Assembly (NCBI GenBank): GCA_003152955.1
Contig: PMBQ01000227.1
Span: 873-14,374 of the forward strand
DNA: 13,502 bases
Direction of reading: 5' to 3'
Origin: Candidatus Bathyarchaeota archaeon
GTDB taxonomy: Archaea > Thermoproteota > Bathyarchaeia > 40CM-2-53-6 > FEN-987
Part shown: one piece after another, positions 1 to 7,327 of the stretch
How positions within the stretch are numbered: the stretch's first letter is position 1
Layout of the letters: each line of letters begins with the position of its first letter
The notes under the pieces: model-generated
Databases searched by the model: none
What the model was told of the DNA's origin: nothing
The model's input: the letters and a program-made list of their open reading frames with translations, nothing else
Program-made: the position numbers and the translations under genes

Positions 1-198
1 GTTGGCCTAGTGACCGAGAAGGACCTGACCCGCTGGGTTCTCCGATGCTTCTACGAACCCGATATCCCAGCTGAGATAAGATCCCTAATCCATAACCCTC
101 GAATTGAGGCGCTAAGTGGTCGGGAACGATGCCCGAATTGCGGGCATTACCAAGACGAGTGCATATGCGTCAGCACCGAACTCGCCAGCGAAGACTAA
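1..198 (+). CDS. C-terminal part of CBS-domain protein with zinc-ribbon tail (5' truncated by window)
   Basis: The reading frame is open from the first base, so the gene almost certainly starts upstream. The first residues, VGLVTEKDLTRWVLR, match the end of a CBS domain (the G-[IL]-[VI]-T-x-[KR]-D-[IL] strand and helix). CBS pairs usually bind adenine nucleotides and regulate a partner domain. After a short linker the protein ends in CPNCGHYQDECIC, a compact CxxC...CxC cluster that probably binds zinc. Archaea commonly join CBS pairs to zinc ribbons. The alternative of a complete 62-aa gene starting at the GTG at position 10 is less likely, because that start would cut through the CBS motif. 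The partner and function are unknown. No gene lies in the 17 bp before the convergent minus-strand gene. Confidence 0.75.
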   Translation, partial: VGLVTEKDLTRWVLRCFYEPDIPAEIRSLIHNPRIEALSGRERCPNCGHYQDECICVSTELASED

Positions 199-215
199 AC
201 ACGCAGGCTTGTGGC

Positions 216-509
216 TCAGTCTTTCACAGTATAGATGGAGTATATGATTGCTGCGAAACCTAGGACCGTTATCGCAGTCCCTGCAGTGATTGCCACGAGC
301 AATTGCGATCTTAATACTACGTATAGAATCCCTTCCGCGATCGTGCCTCCAGTTATCAGCGCGAAGCCGATCGCGACGTAGAGTAGAGGTCTGCTTCGAT
401 TTCTTCTGAATCCTCTATAGGCGAGGTAGACGATGAAGGCGCCGAGAACCAGCGCTGCTATCTTCGTAGCTGTTGCAAACCAGAACAATTGCGAGAGCGG
501 TTCAGCCAT
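216..509 (-). CDS. small three-helix membrane protein, partner of the upstream HTH regulator
   Basis: This 97-aa protein has three hydrophobic segments at about residues 11-30, 42-64 and 69-92. A basic loop (YRGFRRNRSR, 31-40) between the first two suggests that loop is cytoplasmic. The start is an ATG at 509-507, with a TGAGG ribosome-binding sequence about 10 nt before it. The start lies 16 nt after the stop of the winged-helix gene on the same strand, so the two genes are probably co-transcribed. Small membrane proteins of this type beside ArsR-like regulators are common in archaea, including a DUF7521-like group in haloarchaea; that family link is from memory and not tested. A sensory or signalling-accessory role is inference from the pairing. 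Confidence 0.7.
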   Translation of the reverse strand: MAEPLSQLFWFATATKIAALVLGAFIVYLAYRGFRRNRSRPLLYVAIGFALITGGTIAEGILYVVLRSQLLVAITAGTAITVLGFAAIIYSIYTVKD

Positions 510-525
510 CTATTTTTTGCCTCAG

Positions 526-885
526 TTACACGCTGGGTATTGACGCCCACATCCTTGTGAATTTGTCTGCTACATGCTCATTAATCGTCACGTCTATTCG
601 AACATCGCCCTTCTCGAAGCTCACGTCAATTCGGCGTAGAAGGCTCCTGTAGAGATCAAACCATTTACCATCTGTGGTTCGGCCGGACTTGACGGCTGCA
701 ATTAGTCCCGCTTCCACGAGTTCTTCAATTCTGCGGTACACGGTCGTGATCGGGATTTCATACTTCTTGCTCAGCTCCAAAGCGCTCATAGCGAGTTCTA
801 TAGTCGCCGTTAGGATCTTTCTGGAATACTCATCAGACAGTGCTGAGAGGATCCGTTGTTTCGCTGGTTCTTCGCTGACTATCAA
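526..885 (-). CDS. ArsR-like winged helix-turn-helix transcriptional regulator
   Basis: This 119-aa protein has a winged-helix domain at about residues 10-80. The helix SALSDEYSRKILTAT resembles the start of ArsR-type archaeal regulators, and IPITTVYRRIEELVEAGL (44-61) reads as the recognition helix, followed by a wing around GRTTDGKWFDLY. The C-terminal 35 residues are amphipathic and could form a dimer interface. No metal-binding cysteines are present, so it does not look like a classical metal sensor. The start is a TTG at 885-883; no in-frame ATG lies upstream or near it, and the wHTH would be damaged by a later start. It precedes a small membrane protein by 16 nt, probably as an operon. 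The direct repeats around its TATA box suggest autoregulation, which is inference. Confidence 0.8.
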   Translation of the reverse strand: MIVSEEPAKQRILSALSDEYSRKILTATIELAMSALELSKKYEIPITTVYRRIEELVEAGLIAAVKSGRTTDGKWFDLYRSLLRRIDVSFEKGDVRIDVTINEHVADKFTRMWASIPSV

Positions 886-928
886 GGAGCCACGATTCCA
901 GATGATTCAATCAAGCTACGTTGGAAGG

Positions 929-966
929 GTTAGCTATTTTGGCGACATAAATAAGTTAGCTATTTA
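929..966 (-). promoter_or_regulatory. promoter of the HTH-membrane operon with flanking direct repeats
   Basis: On the minus strand TTATTTATG (954-946) reads as a TATA box about 65 nt before the TTG start of the regulator. It lies between two near-identical direct copies, written on the plus strand as GTTAGCTATTTT (929-940) and GTTAGCTATTTA (955-966), spaced 26 bp apart. Repeats bracketing a TATA box are the usual layout for a repressor operator that blocks TBP/TFB. The winged-helix regulator just downstream is the obvious candidate to bind. The repeats are seen; binding is inferred. Confidence 0.45.
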
Positions 967-1200
967 GTGTGCAGAGGCAAAGTCCTTCATTGGATCAAGG
1001 GTGTCTCAGAATAGTCGTTTCTAAGCAAAACAAAGGCCCGTGACGTCAGTAACCGCCATATGATTCTACAAACGTCACAAGGGAATCATTATCGAGCAAA
1101 TCCTCCAAAACACTTCAAAACGAATGTCGCACAAGAGCGATCTCTCCTGGTTGGTCGAGCGAGAACGCTACTCCACACGGCCCGTGTCTGCTCGAGGTCC
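967..1200. other. gene-poor intergenic stretch
   Basis: No convincing coding sequence was found here. The plus-strand open frame 1060-1263 has an unlikely composition and no ribosome-binding site. The only structure seen is a loose inverted repeat, GTGACGT (1040-1046) and ACGTCAC (1072-1078), with a 25-nt loop. No tRNA-like or poly-T terminator signature is visible. Confidence 0.4.
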
Positions 1201-1299
1201 TTAAACGGGGTGATTGTGCGGTTTACCATTTCGGCAGCAAGCTGGCAAATACTCGTCGTCTAGTTCTTCGTCGCTTGCTTGCTCTTTCTCGTCTATCAC
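1201..1299 (-). CDS. possible 32-aa Cys/His microprotein downstream of aconitase
   Basis: A minus-strand open frame starts at GTG (1299-1297), 5 nt after a GGAGG within GGGGAGGG, and ends with TAA at 1203-1201. It begins with a very acidic stretch (IDEKEQASDEELDDEYLP) and finishes with ACCRNGKPHNHPV, a CC...HxH cluster that could bind a metal. The same frame is open further upstream to a TTG at 1356 (51 aa), which would put the start 20 nt after the aconitase stop and make it the second gene of that transcript. The acidic, archaeal-like composition and the good ribosome-binding site favour a real gene, but the frame is short and no family was recognised. It overlaps an opposite-strand open frame that looks spurious. 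Confidence 0.35.
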   Translation of the reverse strand: MIDEKEQASDEELDDEYLPACCRNGKPHNHPV

Positions 1300-1375
1300 G
1301 AAGCCCTCCCCAGCGTATTCTGAAATGGCCTTAAAGCATTTGTCAGTCAAACGCAAGCAGGGCCTGGCGTAATTT

Positions 1376-4072
1376 TCAGCGCGCAGTCAACTTCGCGAAA
1401 ACGTACGGGAGCACCCCGCCCCTCCGGTAATACTCCACCTCAACTTCATTGTCCAACTTCGCATTCGCTTCGAACGTTCTCGTCCCCTTCTTCCTCGACT
1501 CCGCTTTGATGGTCAATCGACTCTTGGGATTGATGCCGGCTATGCCTTCGACACTGAAAACTTCGTCACCCTCAAGGTTCAGGGATTTCCAGCTTTCCCC
1601 TGGAAGGAATTCCAAGGGGAGAACGCCCATGGCGATGAGGTTGCTTCTATGAATTCTCTCGTAACTCTCCGCGATGACGGCTCTGACGCCGAGCAGCTTC
1701 ACCGCCTTCGCCGCCCAATCTCTTGAACTGCCCGCTCCGTACCGTTTCCCTGCAAGAATTATGAGGGGTACATGTTCACGTTCGTAGCGCACCGCGGCCT
1801 CATAAATTGTCATCAGCTCTAGTGACGGAAAGTGCGTGGTCAACGCTCCCTCTCGAATATTACCGAATGCGCCCCTGACCATCACTTCATGGTTTCCTCT
1901 TCTACTGCCGTACGTGCTGAACTTGATCTTCGGAACCCCATGCTCTTCCAGGTAGGTCGCTGCGGGGCTGTTGGCGGGGATCGAGCCGGCAGGGGAAATG
2001 TGATCAGTTGTAATTTTATCTCCAAGCATCACCAATGCCCTCGCGCCCTTCACGTCAGACAACTCTGCCTTGCCGGTGTCCATTGTGAACCAGGGAGGTT
2101 CCCTGATGTACGTAGACTTCTCATCCCAAACATACACCTCACCAGCAGGCGCCCTTAGGTTCCGCCACTTCTCATCTCCCTCAAGCACGCTCGCGTACCT
2201 CTCCCTGTAGAGTTGCGGTGAGAGCGATCTGGCGACGACGTCCCGAATCTCCTTCATCGAAGGCCAGATATCCTTCAAGAAAATTCCAGACCCATCCGAA
2301 GCTCTTCCCAACGGTTCCTTGTAGAAATCGAACCCTATGCGGCCCGCGAGGGCGTAGGCGACGACTAGTATCGGGGACATGAGGAATGAGCCTTTCACGA
2401 GCGGGTGAATTCTACCATCAAAGTTCCTGTTTCCGCTTAACACAGCGATCGAATACAGTTCTCGTTCTTTGATTTGCTTCTCAACTTCAGGGGTCAACGG
2501 ACCACTATTGCCAATACATGTCGTACAGCCGTAACCCACGATGTCGAATCCCAGTTCCTCAAGATAGTGTAACAAGTTCGAGTTTGTCAGATAATCCGTG
2601 ACAACCGTGGATCCGGGTGCCAGACTCCGTTTAACGAAAATCTTAGGTTTCAACCCCAGTTCAACAGCCTTCTTCGCCAGTAGCCCGGCGCCGATCATGA
2701 CGGTTGGGTTTGATGTAATCGTGCAGCTGGTTATCGCGGCTATTACGATCGAACCGTCCCGCAAACCGTCGGAATCCCGTGAATCAGCTCCGTTGCCCAG
2801 ACCATGATCTTGATGGTTGAGGAGTTGATACCCGTCGTCGGCAACAACAGATCCGACCGATTTCGCTTCCTTTCTGGCGTATTGGGCGAGTAGGTTCGCG
2901 ATGGCGGCGGGAGTTGTTCGCAATGGGATCCGTTCATCAGGATTACGGGGTCCTGCAATCGACGGTTCAATCTTCTCCAGATCGATCTCGATGACTTTCG
3001 AATATGCGGGGTGCGGTTTTTCGCTCTTAAGGAATAGGCCTTGGAGCGTGCAGTACTTTTCAACAAGTTCAACGTGCTCTCGGGCTCTTCCCGTACCGAG
3101 CAGGTACTCGATTGTGGTTTTGTCGACCGGTGAGAAGCCCGCGGTCGCGCCGTATTCGGGTGACATGTTCCCGATCGTCGCTCGATCTGGGACGCTCAGT
3201 TGCCCGTACGCTTCGCCGAAGTATTCCACGAACGATCCCACCACGTCCTCTTTCCTCAACGCCTCCGTCACCGTCAGCACCAAATCCGTGGGAGTTGCTC
3301 CTTCCTGAAGTTCACCAGTGACTCTGACGCCGATCACTTTCGGTATGGGCATGTAGTACGGTTCGCCCAGCATCACTGCCTCCGCCTCGATTCCACCCAC
3401 CCCCCACCCCAACACTCCAAGCCCGTTCACCATCGTCGTGTGAGAATCGGTCCCCAACAACGTGTCCGGGAACGCGGTTACGGTTCCGTTAACCTTGTGC
3501 AAAGCAACAACGCTCGCCAAATACTCCAAGTTGACCTGGTGACAGATCCCCTTACCGGGCGGGAAGATGCGCATTCCATTGAACGATGATTGCGCCCATT
3601 TCAGAAGCTCATACCGCTCGCTGTTCCTCTCATACTCCTTCTCCAAGTTCAGGAAAAGGGCGTTCACCGCGCCCCAATTGTCCACCTGCACCGAATGATC
3701 AATGATCAGATCTAGCGGAACTTTCGAATTGATTACATTCGGGTCCCGTTTCGTTCGAGCAAAAGCGTTCCTCATGGCCGCGAGATCAACAATCAACGGC
3801 ACACCGGTATAGTCTTGGAGGAGGACGCGGTACGGCATGAACGGAAGATCGGACCCGACGCTCTTCGGCCAGTCTGCTAGAAGGCGAACCGCCTCACTCG
3901 CACCCGGAACTTTTCCGGAGGAGCGGAGAGAATTCTCAAGGAGAACTCTGATCGAATATGGAAGGCGGTCAACATCATAGCCTAACTCTTTCAGCTTCCC
4001 AATATCGTAGTAGTCCGCTTTACCTCTGTACGTGTCGATGGTTCCCTTAACGAAATCGAATTTCTCAGACAC
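1376..4072 (-). CDS. acnA: aconitate hydratase (AcnA/IRP1-type)
   Basis: At 898 aa this matches the usual length of the AcnA/IRP1 type, with the large domain first and the swivel domain last. It interconverts citrate and isocitrate in the cytoplasm as part of the TCA cycle. The [4Fe-4S] ligands are Cys450 (ITSCTITSNP) and Cys516/Cys519 (GYGCTTCIGNSGPL), with the family-typical spacing of 66. Swivel-domain signatures GDKITTDHISPAGSIP and GAGSSRDWAAKA (from about residue 779) are present, as is the substrate-loop region SGNRNFDGRIHP. One deviation is notable: the normally invariant Asn two residues after Cys450 (SCTN) is Ile452 (codon 2719-2717). The start is GTG at 4072, since an in-frame stop lies seven codons upstream and no other start codon intervenes. 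No clear ribosome-binding site is seen; a TATA-like ATACAAATAG about 38 nt upstream suggests a very short leader. Confidence 0.95.
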   Translation of the reverse strand: MSEKFDFVKGTIDTYRGKADYYDIGKLKELGYDVDRLPYSIRVLLENSLRSSGKVPGASEAVRLLADWPKSVGSDLPFMPYRVLLQDYTGVPLIVDLAAMRNAFARTKRDPNVINSKVPLDLIIDHSVQVDNWGAVNALFLNLEKEYERNSERYELLKWAQSSFNGMRIFPPGKGICHQVNLEYLASVVALHKVNGTVTAFPDTLLGTDSHTTMVNGLGVLGWGVGGIEAEAVMLGEPYYMPIPKVIGVRVTGELQEGATPTDLVLTVTEALRKEDVVGSFVEYFGEAYGQLSVPDRATIGNMSPEYGATAGFSPVDKTTIEYLLGTGRAREHVELVEKYCTLQGLFLKSEKPHPAYSKVIEIDLEKIEPSIAGPRNPDERIPLRTTPAAIANLLAQYARKEAKSVGSVVADDGYQLLNHQDHGLGNGADSRDSDGLRDGSIVIAAITSCTITSNPTVMIGAGLLAKKAVELGLKPKIFVKRSLAPGSTVVTDYLTNSNLLHYLEELGFDIVGYGCTTCIGNSGPLTPEVEKQIKERELYSIAVLSGNRNFDGRIHPLVKGSFLMSPILVVAYALAGRIGFDFYKEPLGRASDGSGIFLKDIWPSMKEIRDVVARSLSPQLYRERYASVLEGDEKWRNLRAPAGEVYVWDEKSTYIREPPWFTMDTGKAELSDVKGARALVMLGDKITTDHISPAGSIPANSPAATYLEEHGVPKIKFSTYGSRRGNHEVMVRGAFGNIREGALTTHFPSLELMTIYEAAVRYEREHVPLIILAGKRYGAGSSRDWAAKAVKLLGVRAVIAESYERIHRSNLIAMGVLPLEFLPGESWKSLNLEGDEVFSVEGIAGINPKSRLTIKAESRKKGTRTFEANAKLDNEVEVEYYRRGGVLPYVFAKLTAR

Positions 4073-4104
4073 CGTAAATCGGCCGAAGAGTCAACGAACG
4101 GGCC

Positions 4105-4114
4105 TCTATTTGTA
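4105..4114 (-). promoter_or_regulatory. putative TATA box of aconitase
   Basis: On the minus strand ATACAAATAG lies with its centre about 38 nt before the GTG start of the aconitase. The same spacing is seen for the 7328 and 11545 genes in this window. It would give a leader of roughly 10-15 nt. The match to the TATA consensus is imperfect. Confidence 0.35.
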
Positions 4115-4578
4115 TCTTAGTCTGAACGAACTGAATAATCCCGCTGCCTTCCGCTAATCCGATTCCGGAGATTCCGTCAAACTCCCGCCGGACTCAACTT
4201 TCAACTGTGAGAGCTATTTTAAATCAAAATAGAGACAGACAACTTCCCACGCATGATCTACCCAGGCGGCCGTTGCACTTTCTCGCTCCTGTCGAACCTG
4301 CAGCAGTCCCGCAGCCAACACCCACTACACTTCGCATTACCCGAGCAGTACTTTCCAAGACAGTCCATTCAAGTTACCTGCGATCGTTTCTCGACATGAC
4401 CGTTAACCTATGATGCGCGTTCAGGGTTGAGGGTCAGAGATTCAAGAAACTAAACCCTAGACGAATTCACCATCCATTCCATTCTCATTACTCCATTTAC
4501 CATGCGGCTCTGGGTGAAGCGAGAACATTTAGGTTCGGACCCGTGTTCAAAGATCGATTAGCTGAAGGTGGATGTGGC
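4115..4578. other. gene-poor divergent intergenic region
   Basis: About 460 bp between the divergent aconitase and SDR genes carry no convincing gene. The open frame at 4207-4413 has an implausible composition, with repeated Pro-Thr and Leu-Arg stretches and no ribosome-binding site. The clearest element is an AT-rich inverted repeat at 4214-4232: CTATTTT, a 5-nt spacer, then AAAATAG. Its left arm shares AGCTATTTT with the operator-like repeats near 929-966. A weak TATA-like AACATTTAG near 4525 could serve the SDR gene. Confidence 0.4.
4214..4232. repeat. AT-rich inverted repeat, possible operator
   Basis: The arms CTATTTT and AAAATAG are perfectly complementary over 7 bp with a 5-nt spacer. 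With the preceding A and G it reads AGCTATTTT, the same nine bases as in the repeat at 929-940. It could be a binding site for the window's winged-helix regulator or a TATA-like promoter element. An AT-rich 7-bp palindrome can also arise by chance. Confidence 0.3.
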
Positions 4579-5349
4579 ATGCCGCGTTTGTCGGGGAAGG
4601 TTGCAATCGTGACCGGATCGAGTGGGGGAATAGGGAAGGCCACAGCGATGGTATTCGCGAAGGAAGGCGCGGACGTCGTCTTGCAGTATGGAACGAGACA
4701 ATCCGAAGCCAAGCAGACCGCGGACAAGATCGTAGCGTTAGATCGCAAAGCCCTCCTAGCCCACGTTGACTTTACGAACTTCAAGCAAGCGCCTGAAGAA
4801 GTCCAAACGATGGTTCAGAATACCATTGACCAGTTGGGGGGGATCGATGTGTTGGTGAATTTGGCGGGTTATCCAGCTAAGGGTGAGTGGAACAAGCGGT
4901 TTCTCGACTTGACACCTGAAGACTTCTACAAACCTATCAACGTCGACCTCTTCGGAACGTTCCTATGCGCTCAAGCCGTAGCACCACACATGCTCGAACG
5001 TAAACATGGAGTCATCGTGAACGTAAGTTCAACCCCCGCGCTCAGTGGGCACAATCGCGGGTTCGCGTTCACCGTCGCCAAAGCAGGCGTGATCGGATTA
5101 ACGAAAGCCCTAGCGGTCGAGTTAGCCCCATACATCCGTGTCAACACAGTTGCGCTTGGGAACGTGGAGACAAGATGGGTAAGCGAATTGACAGATGAAG
5201 AGTCACGGAAGGAGCGGGGGGAGAATTTGATACAGCGTTTCGGCACTCCGGAAGAGATCGCGAAAAGCATCGCGTTCCTCTGCTCGGACGATTCTTCATT
5301 CGTGAACGGGCAGACAATAGTCCTAGACGGCGGCAGCACACTACACTAA
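4579..5349 (+). CDS. short-chain dehydrogenase/reductase with Tyr-to-Phe active site
   Basis: This 256-aa protein has the classical SDR length and a Rossmann fold. The NAD(P)-binding TGSSGGIG motif is at residues 12-19, followed by NLAG at 94-97, active-site Asn121, Ser151 in NVSS and Lys168. The catalytic tyrosine of the YxxxK motif is replaced by Phe164 (FTVAK, codon TTC at 5068-5070), while Ser151 keeps its usual 13-residue distance. The C-terminal end PEEIAKSIAFLCSDDSSFVNGQTIVLDGG is FabG-like. The start is ATG 4579 with GGTGGA 6-7 nt before it. An in-frame GTG at 4543 would add 12 unconserved residues. Family members reduce or oxidise alcohols and ketones; the Phe change makes normal proton transfer doubtful, so it may be a non-catalytic or altered enzyme. 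Substrate unknown. Confidence 0.9.
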   Translation: MPRLSGKVAIVTGSSGGIGKATAMVFAKEGADVVLQYGTRQSEAKQTADKIVALDRKALLAHVDFTNFKQAPEEVQTMVQNTIDQLGGIDVLVNLAGYPAKGEWNKRFLDLTPEDFYKPINVDLFGTFLCAQAVAPHMLERKHGVIVNVSSTPALSGHNRGFAFTVAKAGVIGLTKALAVELAPYIRVNTVALGNVETRWVSELTDEESRKERGENLIQRFGTPEEIAKSIAFLCSDDSSFVNGQTIVLDGGSTLH

Positions 5350-5357
5350 ATAAGTAA
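5347..5357 (+). promoter_or_regulatory. putative TATA box for the PEFG-tailed protein
   Basis: TAAATAAGT overlaps the SDR stop codon and lies about 27 nt before the ATG at 5379. That is the spacing expected for a leaderless archaeal transcript starting at that ATG. This supports 5379 rather than the in-frame ATG at 5367 as the start. Confidence 0.4.
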
Positions 5358-5378
5358 AAGTCTGGGATGGTTGCAATC

Positions 5379-6035
5379 ATGAATTTCTCGATTCACATTT
5401 CGAGCAAAATGATCATCGCTGTCGCAACTCTCTCGCTACTTGTGCCTCTAGCCGCGTTCGCACCTGTCTCAGCCACTGGAGGTTCCTTTCAACTTAAGTT
5501 CGGACTCGCGGGAATCTGGACTGGAACCATCCCCGGCGAGCTGCAGAATGCAGTAATCCAGCCCAACAACAGTGTTTCAATGACCATGGTCCTTGATGAT
5601 CAAATCCAGACCTCCGTCGGGCCAATCCGGGTGACTATTAACGGCATATTGAATGGCGTGAAGAGTGGATCAGCTTTGTCGGGAACAATTCAGGGGATGG
5701 TCGGGAAAGTTAGCGCAATGGGCCTGAGCGGGGACTTTGCAGGTCAGGGCCAATGGAATGGTTCACTAAACGGGTCCCATGGGACCGGGACAATAACTGG
5801 CACCTTAACTTTCACGAACTCACCCGTTCCCCAAATCCCAACTAACCAGCCTTACCCTATCTCGGGGACTTGGGATTCAGACTTTTCAATTGCCGTGCCA
5901 GAATTTGGATCAACGTTGCCAACCTACATGATCCTGTTCGCTGTCACAACCTTCCTGATCATCTACATGAACGGTCAACAACGATCTAAGAACAAACATC
6001 GGGCGCAGTCACCTTCATCTGAATTTCGTGAGTGA
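5379..6035 (+). CDS. exported protein with PEFG-type C-terminal sorting tail
   Basis: The 218-aa protein opens with a signal peptide: a short basic N-region, a hydrophobic core at 11-30 and likely cleavage after PVSA (about residue 32). The mature part (33-170) is Gly/Ser/Thr/Asn-rich with alternating hydrophobic residues, typical of an extracellular beta-sandwich. No catalytic motif is visible. The C-terminus has VPEFG (173-177), a transmembrane segment (about 180-197) and a basic tail (QQRSKNKHR). This is the layout of archaeal PEFG/PGF-CTERM sorting signals, which are processed by archaeosortase-like enzymes. The start choice rests on the TATA spacing and a cleaner signal peptide; ATG 5367 is the alternative and adds four residues. 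It follows the SDR gene by 29 nt but probably has its own promoter. Function unknown; likely surface-anchored. Confidence 0.75.
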   Translation: MNFSIHISSKMIIAVATLSLLVPLAAFAPVSATGGSFQLKFGLAGIWTGTIPGELQNAVIQPNNSVSMTMVLDDQIQTSVGPIRVTINGILNGVKSGSALSGTIQGMVGKVSAMGLSGDFAGQGQWNGSLNGSHGTGTITGTLTFTNSPVPQIPTNQPYPISGTWDSDFSIAVPEFGSTLPTYMILFAVTTFLIIYMNGQQRSKNKHRAQSPSSEFRE

Positions 6036-6114
6036 ACCTGACGAGCGAATCGAAACGAGCGTCAAGAGAATATCATAGTTCAACACCGCTCAACGATCTG
6101 TAGGAGCGATATGT

Positions 6115-7239
6115 TTGAGGGATGATGTTGTCTCGCTCTTGGCTGAGCTAGTGAAAATTCCGAGTGTATGCGGCGAAGAGTATCAAATAGCCTCCTTCAT
6201 TTCGAATTGGCTTAGGAAAAATGGTGTACCCGCGGAACTCGCCCCAGTGAAACTGGACCGGCCTAACGTGATCGCGACATTAACTGGAAAAGAGCCCGGA
6301 CCCCGAATCATGTTCAACGGTCACATGGACACTGTTCCGGCGGGCAGAGGTTGGATCCACGACCCATTCGGCGCAGAGATTGAAGACGGACGGATGTATG
6401 GGCGCGGTACAATTGACATGAAGTCGGGACTCGCGTGCATACTATGGGCGGCTGTGATGTGCAAACGTGAAGGTCTCCCGAAACGTGGACAACTCACCAT
6501 CGCCGCTGTGGTTGATGAAGAAGCGATTGATCGAGGCACATATGCCCTCGTTCAAAACGGCATGGCGAACGGACTGGATTTTGCGATGATTTCGGAGGCA
6601 ACTAATCTTCAAGTCGTAACGGCACACAGGGGCAGAGCCGTATTCGATGTTGAAGTGCACGGTCGAGCAGCACACTCGCATTGGCCTGAGCATGGCATAA
6701 ACGCTATCGACAAGGCAGCCAATCTGCTAAATGTCCTTCAAAAACTCCCGAACCCAACACACCGTAGGCTCGGAGAAAACACATTGAACATACTAAAAAT
6801 TGAAGGCGGACAGGAGGAGGTTATGCTCGTTCCTGACCGTTGCCGCATTGTCATAGACCGATGCCTAGTACCAGGTTATAGCTCAAAGCAAGCTCTCGCC
6901 GATCTGAGAACGTTGATACGCGATTTGGAGATCGATGCCGAAGCCAAGTTTATTGATCGTGAAACACCGTTCTGTGAACCATTCGAAATACCCCGCGACA
7001 ATCCTCACGTAGAATTGATTATGAACGCTGCAAGTCGAGTTCTCGGACGGAAACCTGAAATCGCATACCACGAGGGCCCCTGCGACTCATGCATACTAGT
7101 AAGCGAAGGAAAGATTCCAACAATCGAATTCGGCCCAACCGGAGGCAAGCTACACGAATATGAGGAATATGTGGAAATCGAATCCGTCCGGAAGGCGGCC
7201 GAGGTCTACGTAGAAATAATGAAATCCGCATTGGGATAA
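6115..7239 (+). CDS. M20-family metallopeptidase/deacylase (ArgE/DapE-like)
   Basis: This 374-aa protein is typical for the M20 ArgE/DapE/carboxypeptidase G2 group, which are cytoplasmic di-zinc amidohydrolases. The expected residues are present: His70 and Asp72 (GHMDTVP), bridging Asp101 (GTIDMKSG), general base Glu135 with metal ligand Glu136 (VVDEEA), Glu161 (SEAT) and final metal ligand His347 (GPTGGKLHEYEEY). The lid/dimerisation domain lies at about 175-285 and contains HGRAAHSHWPEHG. The substrate cannot be fixed; N-acetylornithine, N-succinyl-diaminopimelate or N-acyl amino acids are possible. The start is TTG 6115 with GGAG 8 nt before it; the nearby ATG at 6111 is out of frame and stops at once. 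The last 35-40 codons recur at 9245-9305 and 13314-13420. Confidence 0.9.
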   Translation: MRDDVVSLLAELVKIPSVCGEEYQIASFISNWLRKNGVPAELAPVKLDRPNVIATLTGKEPGPRIMFNGHMDTVPAGRGWIHDPFGAEIEDGRMYGRGTIDMKSGLACILWAAVMCKREGLPKRGQLTIAAVVDEEAIDRGTYALVQNGMANGLDFAMISEATNLQVVTAHRGRAVFDVEVHGRAAHSHWPEHGINAIDKAANLLNVLQKLPNPTHRRLGENTLNILKIEGGQEEVMLVPDRCRIVIDRCLVPGYSSKQALADLRTLIRDLEIDAEAKFIDRETPFCEPFEIPRDNPHVELIMNAASRVLGRKPEIAYHEGPCDSCILVSEGKIPTIEFGPTGGKLHEYEEYVEIESVRKAAEVYVEIMKSALG

Positions 7240-7286
7240 AGCTCGATAACTATCATATCGTGACCTTTGCTAAAGAGGGACCATCG

Positions 7287-7293
7287 TTTATTA
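7287..7293 (+). promoter_or_regulatory. putative TATA box of the 128-aa gene
   Basis: TTTATTA is centred about 38 nt before the ATG at 7328, the same distance as at the aconitase and 11545 genes. A 9-bp direct repeat, TTAATGGTT, occurs at 7300-7308 and again at 7325-7333 across the start codon. Either could be regulatory, but the evidence is weak. Confidence 0.3.
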
Positions 7294-7327
7294 GCTGGGT
7301 TAATGGTTGTGATTATTGTGATTCTTA

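Noticed and set aside
1040..1078. GTGACGT ... ACGTCAC inverted repeat
   Set aside because: Only 7 bp with a 25-nt loop; likely chance.
1060..1263. 67-aa plus-strand open frame
   Set aside because: No ribosome-binding site, implausible composition, and it overlaps the better minus-strand small frame.
2743..3308. Antisense frames inside aconitase
   Set aside because: Explained by the long, well-conserved aconitase frame on the minus strand.
4207..4413. 68-aa plus-strand open frame between aconitase and SDR
   Set aside because: Low-complexity Pro/Thr/Leu content, no ribosome-binding site, no domain.
4531..4560. GGTTCGGACC looking like a tRNA T-arm
   Set aside because: No acceptor, D-arm or anticodon stem can be built around it.
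4543..4578. Upstream GTG start for the SDR gene
   Set aside because: The added residues are not SDR-like and the ATG at 4579 has a proper GGTGGA site and the standard N-terminus.
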